From: Helicobacter sp.
GTDB taxonomy: Bacteria > Campylobacterota > Campylobacteria > Campylobacterales > Helicobacteraceae
NCBI RefSeq assembly: GCF_029067145.1
Contig: NZ_JAIEFA010000004.1
Coordinates: forward strand, 1-15,343
Direction: 5' to 3'
Length of the DNA stretch: 15,343 bases
Shown: piece after piece, positions 1-6,629 of the stretch
How positions within the stretch are numbered: the stretch's first letter is position 1
Layout of the letters: each line of letters opens with the position of its first letter
The notes under the pieces: generated by a model
The model's database searches: none
Told to the model about the DNA's origin: nothing
What the model saw: the letters and a program-made list of their open reading frames with translations, nothing else
Made by a program: the position numbers and the translations under genes

Positions 1-373
1 GCAAAACACAGAATCCACTCCCACCTATCTTACAAACTAGGTTCTGCAATGATACTAAACTCTAAAAGTCTATGGGGATATATGAGAATGCCTTATGTTT
101 TATCTTATATCAAAGAATCTCATAGAAAAGAGATTGCAGAATATCAAGCAAAAGTTGCAAAGAATCCTAAATTAAAACTTCCTCCTTTAGAATCCTATAC
201 AGATTATAAACAAGCACTCAAAGAAAAAGAATGCTTTACTTATAAATTAGGACAAGCACTCATTACTGCAAATTCTGTGCGGGGGGGGGGCATTTACTAC
301 ATTACTTGCTTATCTCAAATTCTTTCAAGAAGTGCGTAAGTTAAAGAAAGAGTTTAGGGAGAAAAGGAAATGA
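1..373 (+). pseudogene. C-terminal part of a surface-glycan transferase-type protein, out of frame at a poly-G tract
   Basis: The frame is open from base 1, so the gene enters from outside the window and only its C-terminal region is seen. It has two copies of a YKLG motif (HLSYKLGSAM and CFTYKLGQAL) around a KLPPLESYTDYKQALKEK segment. From memory, this accessory tail follows the catalytic domain in Campylobacter and Helicobacter glycan transferases such as Cst-I-type sialyltransferases; the catalytic domain is not here, so the activity is unknown. At 281-290 the frame crosses ten G. As sequenced it runs on as GGGIYYITC and stops at 339. With nine or twelve G it would read AFTTLLAYLK and continue with a basic, Lys/Arg-rich tail to TGA at 371-373, which looks like the native end. 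The gene is therefore probably phase-variable and this copy is off or has an altered tail; a fixed mutation or a miscounted homopolymer is possible. Confidence 0.7.
281..290 (+). repeat. G10 homopolymer (phase-variation tract)
   Basis: Ten consecutive G follow TTCTGTGC. The tract lies in the coding region of the transferase-like gene at a Gly-Gly position and decides which of two C-terminal tails is made. Slippage at such tracts is a known on/off switch for surface-structure genes in Campylobacter and Helicobacter. Confidence 0.85.
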
Positions 374-440
374 GATTCCACTGCGTCCTCACAAACAAAG
401 CAAAGCGTGCAAATATAAGAATCTAACCTTAGCCATTTTA

Positions 441-469
441 TTGGAATTGAAGCAAGAAATTTGTATGAT
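441..469 (+). promoter_or_regulatory. Candidate promoter of the small hydrophobic peptide gene
   Basis: TTGGAA (441-446) and TATGAT (464-469) are separated by 17 bases, a near-consensus housekeeping promoter. The predicted transcript start near 476 would leave a leader of roughly 37 bases before the ATG at 513. This is based on pattern only. Confidence 0.45.
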
Positions 470-490
470 ATATGCGGATTTAAGGTATCG

Positions 491-509
491 GCTTTCTTAA
501 AAAGGAGGC
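491..509 (+). promoter_or_regulatory. Hairpin sequestering the Shine-Dalgarno of the small peptide gene
   Basis: GCTTTCTT (491-498) can pair over eight contiguous positions with AAGGAGGC (502-509), with a three-A loop and two G-U pairs. The right arm contains nearly all of the perfect Shine-Dalgarno AAAGGAGG (501-508), four bases before the ATG. Translation would be poor unless the hairpin opens. The G-U pairs form only in plus-strand RNA. Confidence 0.5.
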
Positions 510-512
510 GAT

Positions 513-575
513 ATGGCAGAAGTTATAATTGTTCTAGTTATTATACTCTTGCTCATTCTAGCCGTGAAAAGCTAG
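513..575 (+). CDS. Small hydrophobic membrane peptide, 20 aa
   Basis: A 20-codon ORF runs from ATG (513) to TAG (573-575), preceded by AAAGGAGG at 501-508, the strongest ribosome binding site in the window. The peptide opens MAEVIIVLVI, continues as an unbroken run of Ile, Leu, Val and Ala and ends AVKS. It thus has one acidic residue near the N-terminus, about 15 hydrophobic residues and one Lys near the end: a single short membrane segment. A promoter-like pair lies upstream, the ribosome binding site can fold away, and a promoter-like sequence on the opposite strand lies inside the ORF. I do not recognise a family. The layout recalls type I toxins such as AapA/IsoA of H. pylori, but the sequence is not obviously AapA-like. 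It could equally be a small subunit of a membrane complex or a leader peptide. Confidence 0.55.
   Translation: MAEVIIVLVIILLLILAVKS
540..568 (-). promoter_or_regulatory. Possible antisense promoter inside the small peptide gene
   Basis: On the minus strand, TTCACG (568-563) and a perfect TATAAT (545-540) are 17 bases apart. Transcription would start near 533 and run back over the start codon, ribosome binding site and leader of the peptide gene, the position of a cis-antisense antitoxin RNA. ATTATA arises easily from Val/Ile/Leu codons, so chance is possible, and I found no clear terminator for such an RNA. Confidence 0.3.
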
Positions 576-612
576 AGATAAGCATTAATAATTTCAACAT
601 TTTGATTTTATG

Positions 613-675
613 CCACTTCCGCTTATAAAAGCCTTAAATCCCTTGCAAATCTAAAGCCACTTTAAGCGGGAGTGG
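613..675 (+). promoter_or_regulatory. Long stem-loop, arm A with arm C (alternative structure 1)
   Basis: CCACTTCCGCTTA (613-625) pairs with TAAGCGGGAGTGG (663-675): 13 pairs, one of them U-G (618 with 670), with a loop of 37 bases. The wobble works only in plus-strand RNA. The right arm overlaps the hairpin at 651-681, so the two exclude each other. Confidence 0.5.
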
Positions 676-681
676 TTTTAG
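651..681 (+). promoter_or_regulatory. Compact stem-loop competing with the 613-675 stem (alternative structure 2)
   Basis: CTAAAGCCACT (651-661) pairs with AGTGGTTTTAG (671-681): 11 pairs, one G-U (656 with 676), with a 9-base loop. It shares 671-675 with the longer stem, so only one can form. A T-rich run begins about a dozen bases later, which is not a classic terminator. A 3' end signal or a refolding switch are both possible. Confidence 0.45.
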
Positions 682-786
682 TCTCAAAGCCCATTTTTCT
701 TTAGTTTTTAGATTCTCTTGCCATTGAATATTTTTGATTGTTCGGATTATGGATTTGTGCAGTGCTACGAATCGCAAAAGATAATA

Positions 787-870
787 GCGAGATTCCACAT
801 TATAGATTGCCACGAATCGCAAGCAATTCTCGCAAGGACAGAATCCGCACACAAGGACGCAGGCGATTTC
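787..870. repeat. Degenerate intergenic repeat, copy 1
   Basis: The block starts GCGAGATTCC, then TAGATTGCCACG, then AATCGCAAGCAATTCTCGCA. TTGCCACGAATCGCAAG (807-823) recurs exactly at 5933-5949, and GCGAGATTC followed by TAGATTG recurs at 5861. A related piece, CTACGAATCGCAA, lies just upstream near 766. This is a dispersed non-coding element family with no transposase. Confidence 0.5.
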
Positions 871-886
871 TTACTAATCCAAAGCT

Positions 887-1921
887 TTATTCCAAGCTTT
901 CTAGCATAGAGACAATGCTCTCCTCTAGGCTAAAAAGTGGTTTCCACCCTAAATTTTGAAGCTTGGAGGTATCCAAACTTCTTTCAAAAGGAGGCAAAAA
1001 AGCTGAAAGATTCGCCTTTTGGCATTGTTTGATTGGAATCTCTACACCTTTTTTGCTGCCTACTTTCTTTGCGATTTGCTTTGCAAGCTCCAAAATACTG
1101 ATAAAAATGTTAGGATTTGCAAGATTGTAAATGCCTGTTGTGTTTTTGTCCAAAAGTCCTAATAAGATTCCGCTTGAAGCGTCAAAAACATCTAAATAAT
1201 TGCGTTTCGTCTCCCCCTTTGTGAGCAGGGTAATTTCGCCTTTTTCTAAGGCTTGGTTCAAAAACGCCATATAGACGCGCTGGTCGTCTTTGCTCACTCC
1301 TGCCCCTATGACTTGACTTAAGCGCAAGATACAGACATTTAAGGAATATTGCGCCGCATAGGCAATCATTAAATGCTCGCACAATCGCTTAGCAGCAGGA
1401 TAGCAGTTTCTAGGGTTTAGCACAGGAAGCGCGCCCAAATCCTCCTCACGCACATTTTTTCCTTGCGTCTCTCCATAGACTTCCATAGTGGATAAAAAAA
1501 CGATTTTTTTGCTTTGATTCTTTCTTGCAAATTCCAATAAATCTTTCGTGTGCTGGTAAATTGTTTCTATTGTTTCCACAGGAAAATCCACGAAATATTG
1601 ACTTTGCGTAGGCGAGGCGCAGCACAGGAGATAATCTATCTTTTCTAAGCATTCTTTGCAATCCTCAATGAAAATTAAAGAATCGCATTGAGAATTTGAA
1701 ATACCCAAAGTCTGGAATCTTTCCAAAGCCCTTTTTTTGTCTCTTGTCGTGCAGTAGATTTTAATGTTTTTTGCATTGCACAAAAGAACGCCGATAAACA
1801 TAGAGCCGACTAGCCCACTTCCGCCGCTGATAAGAAGCGTTTGATTCTCTAGGGCAGCAAAGTAATGTGCAAAGTTTTCTTTGAGCCTTAATGCGCCCTC
1901 TCTTAGAAGTCTCGCAGTCAT
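887..1921 (-). CDS. Extended SDR: NAD-dependent epimerase/reductase of the capsule locus
   Basis: An extended short-chain dehydrogenase/reductase of 344 aa. It has a Rossmann NAD(P) motif GGSGLVG at residues 33-39, the active-site Ser/Thr in LSTMEVYG (143-150) and the catalytic pair in YPAAK (Tyr174, Lys178), and resembles sugar-nucleotide epimerases, reductases and UXS-type decarboxylases. I start it at the ATG (1921-1919), one base after the stop of the cytidylyltransferase gene and about seven bases after GGAAT; a TTG at 1933 would add four residues and overlap that gene. The tight coupling suggests the two proteins act on the same CDP-linked intermediate. In pneumococcal CDP-arabinitol and CDP-mannitol pathways (AbpA/AbpB, Mnp1/Mnp2, from memory) an IspD-like enzyme activates a ketose phosphate and an SDR of this kind reduces it. 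That role is inferred; UDP-sugar epimerisation remains possible. Confidence 0.8.
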   Translation of the reverse strand: MTARLLREGALRLKENFAHYFAALENQTLLISGGSGLVGSMFIGVLLCNAKNIKIYCTTRDKKRALERFQTLGISNSQCDSLIFIEDCKECLEKIDYLLCCASPTQSQYFVDFPVETIETIYQHTKDLLEFARKNQSKKIVFLSTMEVYGETQGKNVREEDLGALPVLNPRNCYPAAKRLCEHLMIAYAAQYSLNVCILRLSQVIGAGVSKDDQRVYMAFLNQALEKGEITLLTKGETKRNYLDVFDASSGILLGLLDKNTTGIYNLANPNIFISILELAKQIAKKVGSKKGVEIPIKQCQKANLSAFLPPFERSLDTSKLQNLGWKPLFSLEESIVSMLESLE

Positions 1922-1922
1922 T

Positions 1923-2648
1923 TTAGATTCCAAAAATATTTTCTACATCGCGCGTTTTCATAATGGATTCTATCAAATAATAATCCATTGGCGTGGTGAG
2001 CTTGACATTACAAACCGAACATTCTACAAAATGCAAGGAGATTCCATAGAAGTTTGCCATAGACGCGGTGTCAATGAAGTTTCGCTTTTCCTCTTTAGCG
2101 CGATGATGAATCCTTAAAATCTCCTCTAAAATAAAGCTTTGTGGGGCTTTTGCCACCATACATTCTTCTCTATCAAAAATCGTTTGGATTTCCTCCGCCT
2201 CGCCTTTAAGTGCAATGGTTTCATAGGTTTTTGAAGCACTAATTGCATTGCCGTGTTGCTCTACACAAGCAAGATTTTGGGTGATTTCCTCGTGCGTGAT
2301 GAGAGGGCGGACGCCATCGTGGATTAAGACAATGTCGCGCGGATTTTTGGAATGTTTTTTAGCACATTGTAATCCCAAAAAGATAGATTCCTGTCCGCTT
2401 TCTCCACCGGGGATTATCTCTGCGACTTTGGAGATTTGGTATTTGGAAATTTCTGCTTGTAGTTTTGGGATATAAGATTCTAGGCAAACAACAAGGATTT
2501 TATCTATTTTGTGATGACTTTCAAAAATTTTCAAAGTATGGATAATCACAGGAATCCCGCCAATGGTTAAGAATTGCTTAGGGATTCCGCTTTTGTGGTT
2601 CATTCTTTGCCCTGTACCGCCTGCAAAAATTACAACAATGTTTTCCAA
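1923..2648 (-). CDS. IspD/TarI-family CTP:(poly)ol- or ketose-phosphate cytidylyltransferase
   Basis: A 241-aa cytidylyltransferase of the IspD/TarI fold. The CTP-binding loop reads FAGGTGQRM near residues 8-16, with Lys24 in IPKQF. Other marks are the nucleotide-binding IHDGVRPLI near residue 109 and TTPMDYYLIE near the end. IHDGVRP is closer to TarI (ribitol-5-phosphate cytidylyltransferase) than to the VHDAARP of housekeeping IspD, and the capsule context supports a polyol-phosphate role over isoprenoid synthesis. It would form a CDP-linked polyol or ketose for the flanking SDR and phosphotransferase. The start is a TTG with AAGGG five to six bases upstream and no alternative ATG nearby. 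The gene sits 25 bases downstream of the phosphotransferase gene, in the same operon. The exact substrate cannot be read from the sequence. Confidence 0.82.
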   Translation of the reverse strand: MENIVVIFAGGTGQRMNHKSGIPKQFLTIGGIPVIIHTLKIFESHHKIDKILVVCLESYIPKLQAEISKYQISKVAEIIPGGESGQESIFLGLQCAKKHSKNPRDIVLIHDGVRPLITHEEITQNLACVEQHGNAISASKTYETIALKGEAEEIQTIFDREECMVAKAPQSFILEEILRIHHRAKEEKRNFIDTASMANFYGISLHFVECSVCNVKLTTPMDYYLIESIMKTRDVENIFGI

Positions 2649-2673
2649 ATTTTCCCTTATGATTTCTGTTAAA

Positions 2674-3711
2674 TTAAAGCAATTTTAACATAAAATCTAC
2701 TACTTTTGCGCTGGAATCTCCCTTGCAAGATTCCATATATTCTTCCCAAAGACGATGAGGCGTTGCTTGTTGCATTGCCAAAATCAATTCCTCTTGTGTG
2801 CAAGCGACATTTTCTCTGCCGACTAATTCCTCTGGCGTGCGATAAAGCGGGCGATTGGAAGCGAGATAATCCTCTAAATCCGGCACATAAAGTAGAATTT
2901 GGCGATGAAAAAATGCAAAATCAAAAACGATAGATGAATAATCGCTAATTAGCGCGTCGCTTATGCTTAAAATCCATTCTAATGGCTCATCGCTAACATT
3001 AATAAAGTTTTGATTGTCAAGTTTTAGGCTCGGGTGGCTTCGCACAATAATGACTTTGTCATTAAAAGTTTGGTTGATTTTCTGCACATCAAGCAGGATT
3101 TCTCCCGCACGCTTTTTGTGCGTTTCTCTAAAAGTTGGCGCATAGAGATAGATTTTTTTACCCTTTAATGCGGGATATTTTTGCAGAAATTCTTGCTTAT
3201 TTTTTGTAAAATCCATTTGAAAGAACGGGTCTATTCTTGGAAGCCCAAAGCTCAAAATTTGGGATTCTTTGACGCCAAACATTCGCGCATAATCTGCCTT
3301 TAGCTTTTCATCTGAAATATTGACAAAGCTTGTATTTTTGTGAATCCTTTTTGCCCTTTTGAAGTCTTGCGCATTCTTAACAATATCAAACGCAACTTTC
3401 TTGTATAAGCCCCCGCCGTGCCAAAGCTGAATCACAATGCTATCCTTATCTAGCCTAAGATGAGATAAGAAAAAATTGCTTTGGTCTAGCAAAATGATTT
3501 TGGATTTTAAAAGTAAAAAGAGTGTTGGAAGTGATTTGTTGTTTTTACAGACTTTATAAGGAATCTTACGCAAATCAAGTGCGTTTTGAACGCAAGAAAG
3601 ATTGGAATACGCAAGGCTTGTATTAGAAAAAACGAGCGTGATTCCGTCTTTTTTCACAAAAGAAAAAATAAAAACAAAGATTTTTAAAAATAAAGAAAGT
3701 AAATAAGGCAA
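2674..3711 (-). CDS. CDP-glycerol/ribitol glycerophosphotransferase family protein
   Basis: A 345-aa protein of the Glyphos_transf family (TagB/TagF/TarL type), which transfers polyol phosphate from a CDP-polyol to a growing glycan at the cytoplasmic membrane. Family marks are LWHGGGLYKK (residues 97-105, His98 the likely base), FGLPRID (155-161), YAPTFRE (190-196), RSHPS (224-228) and SDYSSIVFDF (256-265), the diphosphate-binding region. The N-terminal 20 residues are hydrophobic with a Lys, consistent with membrane association. It is the first gene of the three-gene minus-strand operon. The start is a TTG with only a weak upstream ribosome site; a GTG at residue 19 would also fit the frame but has none. 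It probably polymerises or adds the polyol phosphate made by the two downstream gene products into the capsule. Confidence 0.85.
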   Translation of the reverse strand: MPYLLSLFLKIFVFIFSFVKKDGITLVFSNTSLAYSNLSCVQNALDLRKIPYKVCKNNKSLPTLFLLLKSKIILLDQSNFFLSHLRLDKDSIVIQLWHGGGLYKKVAFDIVKNAQDFKRAKRIHKNTSFVNISDEKLKADYARMFGVKESQILSFGLPRIDPFFQMDFTKNKQEFLQKYPALKGKKIYLYAPTFRETHKKRAGEILLDVQKINQTFNDKVIIVRSHPSLKLDNQNFINVSDEPLEWILSISDALISDYSSIVFDFAFFHRQILLYVPDLEDYLASNRPLYRTPEELVGRENVACTQEELILAMQQATPHRLWEEYMESCKGDSSAKVVDFMLKLL

Positions 3712-3781
3712 GGGATTCTCTGAAATTTAGTTATAATTGTAGGAATGATTCCATAAAATACATAAATTTAGGCTTTAAGGA
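3712..3781. promoter_or_regulatory. Divergent promoter region between the capsule operon and kpsC
   Basis: The 70-bp gap contains a perfect TATAAT at 3732-3737 for the plus strand, which would start transcription near 3744 and leave a leader of about 38 bases before kpsC. The same bases read TATAAC on the minus strand and could serve the opposite operon. No clear -35 box is visible, as is usual in this group. Confidence 0.45.
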
Positions 3782-5818
3782 ATGTTTCAAAATTATTATT
3801 TTTATAATCTTTTGCAAATTTTTACCACAAAAAATTTTAAGGGTTGGGGGCGCAAAAAAACAGGAAAATTTGCTGTAGTGTGCCATAGAATCTTTGGCGG
3901 AGATTTGACATTGCTTGAAGATGGTTTTGTCCGCTCACTCGGGCTTGGGGTGGAAAATTCCCCAAGTTTTAGCGTGGTAGAGGATAAGCTTGGAATCTAT
4001 TATGACGCGACACGCCCTAGCACATTAGAAAATCTGCTCAACACCTATGATTTTGATTCTAACCCGCAACTTCTTGCGACTGCAAGGGAAGCAATGCGTC
4101 GCATTGTGCAGTATAATATTTCTAAGTATAATTGCTCCAAAATGCTTCCACAGGATTATTTTGCCAAAGATTCTGGCGCAAAAAGAATCTTGATTATCGC
4201 GCAGACGAATCACGATTCTAGCTTATTGTATGGTTATGGGGAAAGGTTTAGCACAAGTGAGATGATAGAGGCTGCATACAAAGAAAACAAAGGTGCAAAA
4301 ATTTATCTCAAAATCCACCCCGATGTCCTAAGTGGCAAGCGGCAATCCGATATTCTTAAGCACGAGATTCCGCCCTTTTGTGAAGTGATAACGGAGGATT
4401 TTAATTCCCTTTCTTTGCTGAAATGTTTTGACAAAGTCTATACAAAAACTTCACAAATGGGCTTTGAAGCTTTGCTTGTAGGCTGTGAGTGTGTTTGCTT
4501 TGGAATGCCTTTTTATGCGGGTTGGGGGCTAACACAGGATAAACAAACTTGCGCAAGGCGGAATCGCAAACTAAGCTTAGAGGAGGTTTTTGCTGCAAGT
4601 TATATCCTCTATACGCGGTATTTTAATCCTATCTACAACCGCAAAAGCGATATTTTGGACACTTTAGAAACGATTAAAAATTATCGTTATGAAAGGAATC
4701 CCAAAAAGGCTTTTATGTTTGGATTCTCTCTTTGGAAGCACCATTTTATTTTTGGATATTCGCGCAAAAAGCCTAATTTTATTCAACCCTTTTTGAAAGA
4801 ATTTCAACCGCAAAACATTCTTTTTATCAATCCTCTTTGGGCAAATGCTTTGGATTTAGCTTTGAAAAAAGGCTTAGATAAGGAAAGTGTGATTTTTGTT
4901 TGGGGCAGAAAGGAGTTTAGAGCAGTGGAATCCTATGCAAAGGCAAATGCGATTCCACTAGTTCGCGTAGAAGATGGCTTTATCCGCTCACTTGCTTTGG
5001 GTTCTGACCTCACACGCCCTTTTTCTTTGGTTTTTGATGATAGGGGGATTTATTTTGATTCTACCGCGCCAAGCAAACTAGAGGAGATTTTGCAAAATAC
5101 GCAATTCTCGCACGAGATTTTGCAAGAGGCAAAGGATTTAAAAGAGCAAATCCTAAAGAAAAAAATCAGCAAATACAATATAGATTCTCACGCGATTCTT
5201 CATCTCCCGCAAGAGAAGCCAAAGATTCTTGTCGTTGGGCAGGTAGAAGATGACGCCTCAATTCGTTTTGGCGCGGCTGGGAGGACGAATCTTTCTTTGT
5301 TACAACAAGCAAGAGAGGAAAATCCGCAGAGTTATATCCTCTACAAGCCCCACCCCGATGTATTAAGCGGGAATCGCGCGGGGCATATCGCGCCGCAAAT
5401 TGCATTAAAATATTGCGATGAGATTCTTGAGAATGTGAGTTTGCCCTCTGCGATAGAAGTCGTAGATGAGGTGCATACACTCACTTCGCTTAGCGGGTTT
5501 GAGGCTTTGTTGTATCGCAAAAGGGTGGTTACTTATGGAATGCCTTTTTATGCGGGTTGGGGGCTAACACAGGATAAACAAACTTGCGCAAGGCGGAATC
5601 GCAAACTAAGCTTAGAGGAATTGTTTTGCGGGGCGTATCTCCTCTATCCGCGCTATATCCACCCCAAAACACTAGAGCTTTGCGCGCCAAGCGTATTGGT
5701 AGAAGCGTTGGAGCAAGAGAGACAAAGGATTCAAAGGCATAAGTTTTATGCTTTTAAGATGCGGCTTTATTCTTTTGTTTCAAGGAAAGTACAAAGATTG
5801 TTGAGGGCATTGAAATAA
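3782..5818 (+). CDS. kpsC: KpsC, two-module capsule beta-Kdo transferase
   Basis: A 678-aa protein, the normal length for KpsC, made of two tandem homologous modules. Module 1 has GWGRKKTG (21-28), LLEDGFVRSLGLG (about 44-56), KIHPDVLSGKR (about 176) and GMPFYAGWGLT (from 241). Module 2 repeats these as VEDGFIRSLALG (about 396), KPHPDVLSGNR (about 523) and GMPFYAGWGLT (from 586). In group 2-type capsules KpsC extends the poly-Kdo linker on a phosphatidylglycerol acceptor at the inner face of the cytoplasmic membrane, the two modules making the alternating beta linkages (GT99 and GT107, known from E. coli). The start follows TAAGGA with almost no spacing, but there is no nearby alternative. 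An exact 84-bp stretch is shared by the two modules. It points to a lipid-anchored capsule; KpsS and the transporter are not in this window. Confidence 0.93.
   Translation: MFQNYYFYNLLQIFTTKNFKGWGRKKTGKFAVVCHRIFGGDLTLLEDGFVRSLGLGVENSPSFSVVEDKLGIYYDATRPSTLENLLNTYDFDSNPQLLATAREAMRRIVQYNISKYNCSKMLPQDYFAKDSGAKRILIIAQTNHDSSLLYGYGERFSTSEMIEAAYKENKGAKIYLKIHPDVLSGKRQSDILKHEIPPFCEVITEDFNSLSLLKCFDKVYTKTSQMGFEALLVGCECVCFGMPFYAGWGLTQDKQTCARRNRKLSLEEVFAASYILYTRYFNPIYNRKSDILDTLETIKNYRYERNPKKAFMFGFSLWKHHFIFGYSRKKPNFIQPFLKEFQPQNILFINPLWANALDLALKKGLDKESVIFVWGRKEFRAVESYAKANAIPLVRVEDGFIRSLALGSDLTRPFSLVFDDRGIYFDSTAPSKLEEILQNTQFSHEILQEAKDLKEQILKKKISKYNIDSHAILHLPQEKPKILVVGQVEDDASIRFGAAGRTNLSLLQQAREENPQSYILYKPHPDVLSGNRAGHIAPQIALKYCDEILENVSLPSAIEVVDEVHTLTSLSGFEALLYRKRVVTYGMPFYAGWGLTQDKQTCARRNRKLSLEELFCGAYLLYPRYIHPKTLELCAPSVLVEALEQERQRIQRHKFYAFKMRLYSFVSRKVQRLLRALK
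4501..4584 (+). repeat. 84-bp exact direct repeat, copy 1 (kpsC module 1)
   Basis: Bases 4501-4584 match 5536-5619 exactly, 1035 bases apart (345 codons, in frame). They encode GMPFYAGWGLTQDKQTCARR and the residues after it, up to LSLEE. The modules diverge on both sides. Confidence 0.95.
5536..5619 (+). repeat. 84-bp exact direct repeat, copy 2 (kpsC module 2)
   Basis: This is the partner of 4501-4584 in the second KpsC module. Identity at every base, including third codon positions, exceeds what protein constraint requires and suggests recent copying between modules. Confidence 0.95.
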
Positions 5819-5860
5819 AACCGCAAGGATTTTAAAGACTTTGCAATGGAATCTTTACAA

Positions 5861-5949
5861 GCGAGATTCTATCATTTAGATTGTCGCGTCATTTGCTTCG
5901 CTCATTTCTCGCAATGACGCAGTAGTAAATTGTTGCCACGAATCGCAAG
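5861..5949. repeat. Degenerate intergenic repeat with hairpin, copy 2
   Basis: This lies between the convergent kpsC and dcd genes. It starts GCGAGATTCT, then TAGATTG, contains an 8-bp inverted repeat GCGTCATT (5886-5893) / AATGACGC (5913-5920), and ends TTGCCACGAATCGCAAG (5933-5949), which is identical to 807-823. The hairpin could also end transcription from both sides, although there is no T-run. Confidence 0.55.
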
Positions 5950-5955
5950 AATGCG

Positions 5956-6516
5956 TTATTTTAAGATTCTAGGCAAAGTAATACCTTGTTGGTTTTGGTA
6001 TTTGCCCTTTTTGTCTTTATAACTAACTTCACAAGGTGCGTCTCCCTCCAAAAACAACACTTGTGCGATTCCCTCGTTTGCATAGATTTTTGCAGGAAGC
6101 GGCGTGGTGTTGCTAATCTCAATCGTAATATGCCCTTCAAATTCTGGCTCAAAAGGTGTAACATTGACGATAATTCCACACCGCGCATAAGTGCTTTTCC
6201 CTAAACAAATAGCTAAAATATTACGTGGAATCTTAAAGTATTCAATCGTTCTTGCAAGTGCAAAGGAGTTGGGCGGCACGATACATACATCGCCGACAAA
6301 ATCTACTACATTTGCCGCGTCAAAATTCTTTGGATCTACCACCATTGCATTAATGTTAGTAAAAATCTTAAACTCATTGCTTACGCGAATATCATAACCA
6401 TAGCTTGATAATCCAAAACTCACCACGCCTTGCCCCACTTGATTTTCGCAAAAGGGTTCAATCATCGCGTATTTTTGTGCCATTTCACGAATCCATCGGT
6501 CTTCTTTTAGTCCCAT
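5956..6516 (-). CDS. dcd: dCTP deaminase
   Basis: A 186-aa dCTP deaminase that converts dCTP to dUTP and feeds dTMP synthesis; a homotrimer of the dUTPase fold. Visible family marks are SSYGYDIRV (38-45), KSTYARCG (107-114), whose Ser108 and Arg112 match the E. coli active-site Ser111 and Arg115, and GHITIEISN (128-136), whose Glu133 matches the catalytic Glu138. The ATG has AAGGA four bases upstream. It is divergent from accB; I remember the same adjacency in H. pylori. A bifunctional deaminase/dUTPase form cannot be excluded. Confidence 0.93.
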   Translation of the reverse strand: MGLKEDRWIREMAQKYAMIEPFCENQVGQGVVSFGLSSYGYDIRVSNEFKIFTNINAMVVDPKNFDAANVVDFVGDVCIVPPNSFALARTIEYFKIPRNILAICLGKSTYARCGIIVNVTPFEPEFEGHITIEISNTTPLPAKIYANEGIAQVLFLEGDAPCEVSYKDKKGKYQNQQGITLPRILK

Positions 6517-6629
6517 TTGATTCCTTATTTATTTTTTAAATTAAATTATGATATTATAACAGATTAAATAAACAAAATTCTTTGGAAAGTCCAAAGGAAT
6601 TTGGGAATCTATTTCAAAAAGGCTTAAGA
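6517..6629. promoter_or_regulatory. Divergent dcd/accB promoter region
   Basis: The sequence at 6547-6560 (TATGATATTATAAC) offers -10 boxes for both strands: TATAAT on the minus strand (6558-6553), with a leader of about 30 bases for dcd, and TATGAT or TATAAC on the plus strand for accB, with a leader of about 65-75 bases. No clear -35 box is visible. Confidence 0.4.

Larger units (their letters stand above)
576..886. other. Non-coding stretch between the small peptide gene and the capsule genes
   Basis: This stretch holds two overlapping hairpins (613-675 and 651-681), a T-rich run near 693-709 and a degenerate repeat element from about 787 to 870. Short ORFs on both strands have no ribosome binding site, no recognisable product and repeat-derived sequence, so I call none of them genes. 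Confidence 0.5.

Noticed and set aside
634..959. Three overlapping short ORFs (634-852 minus, 718-909 and 738-959 plus) in the left gap
   Set aside because: Their translations derive from the intergenic repeat, they overlap one another and a real gene end, and none has a ribosome binding site.
1921..1933. TTG start four codons upstream for the SDR gene
   Set aside because: It would overlap the cytidylyltransferase gene by 11 bases; the ATG one base after that stop is better placed behind GGAAT.
5166..5480. 104-aa minus-strand ORF opposite kpsC
   Set aside because: A shadow of the second KpsC module; composition is implausible and there is no start signal.
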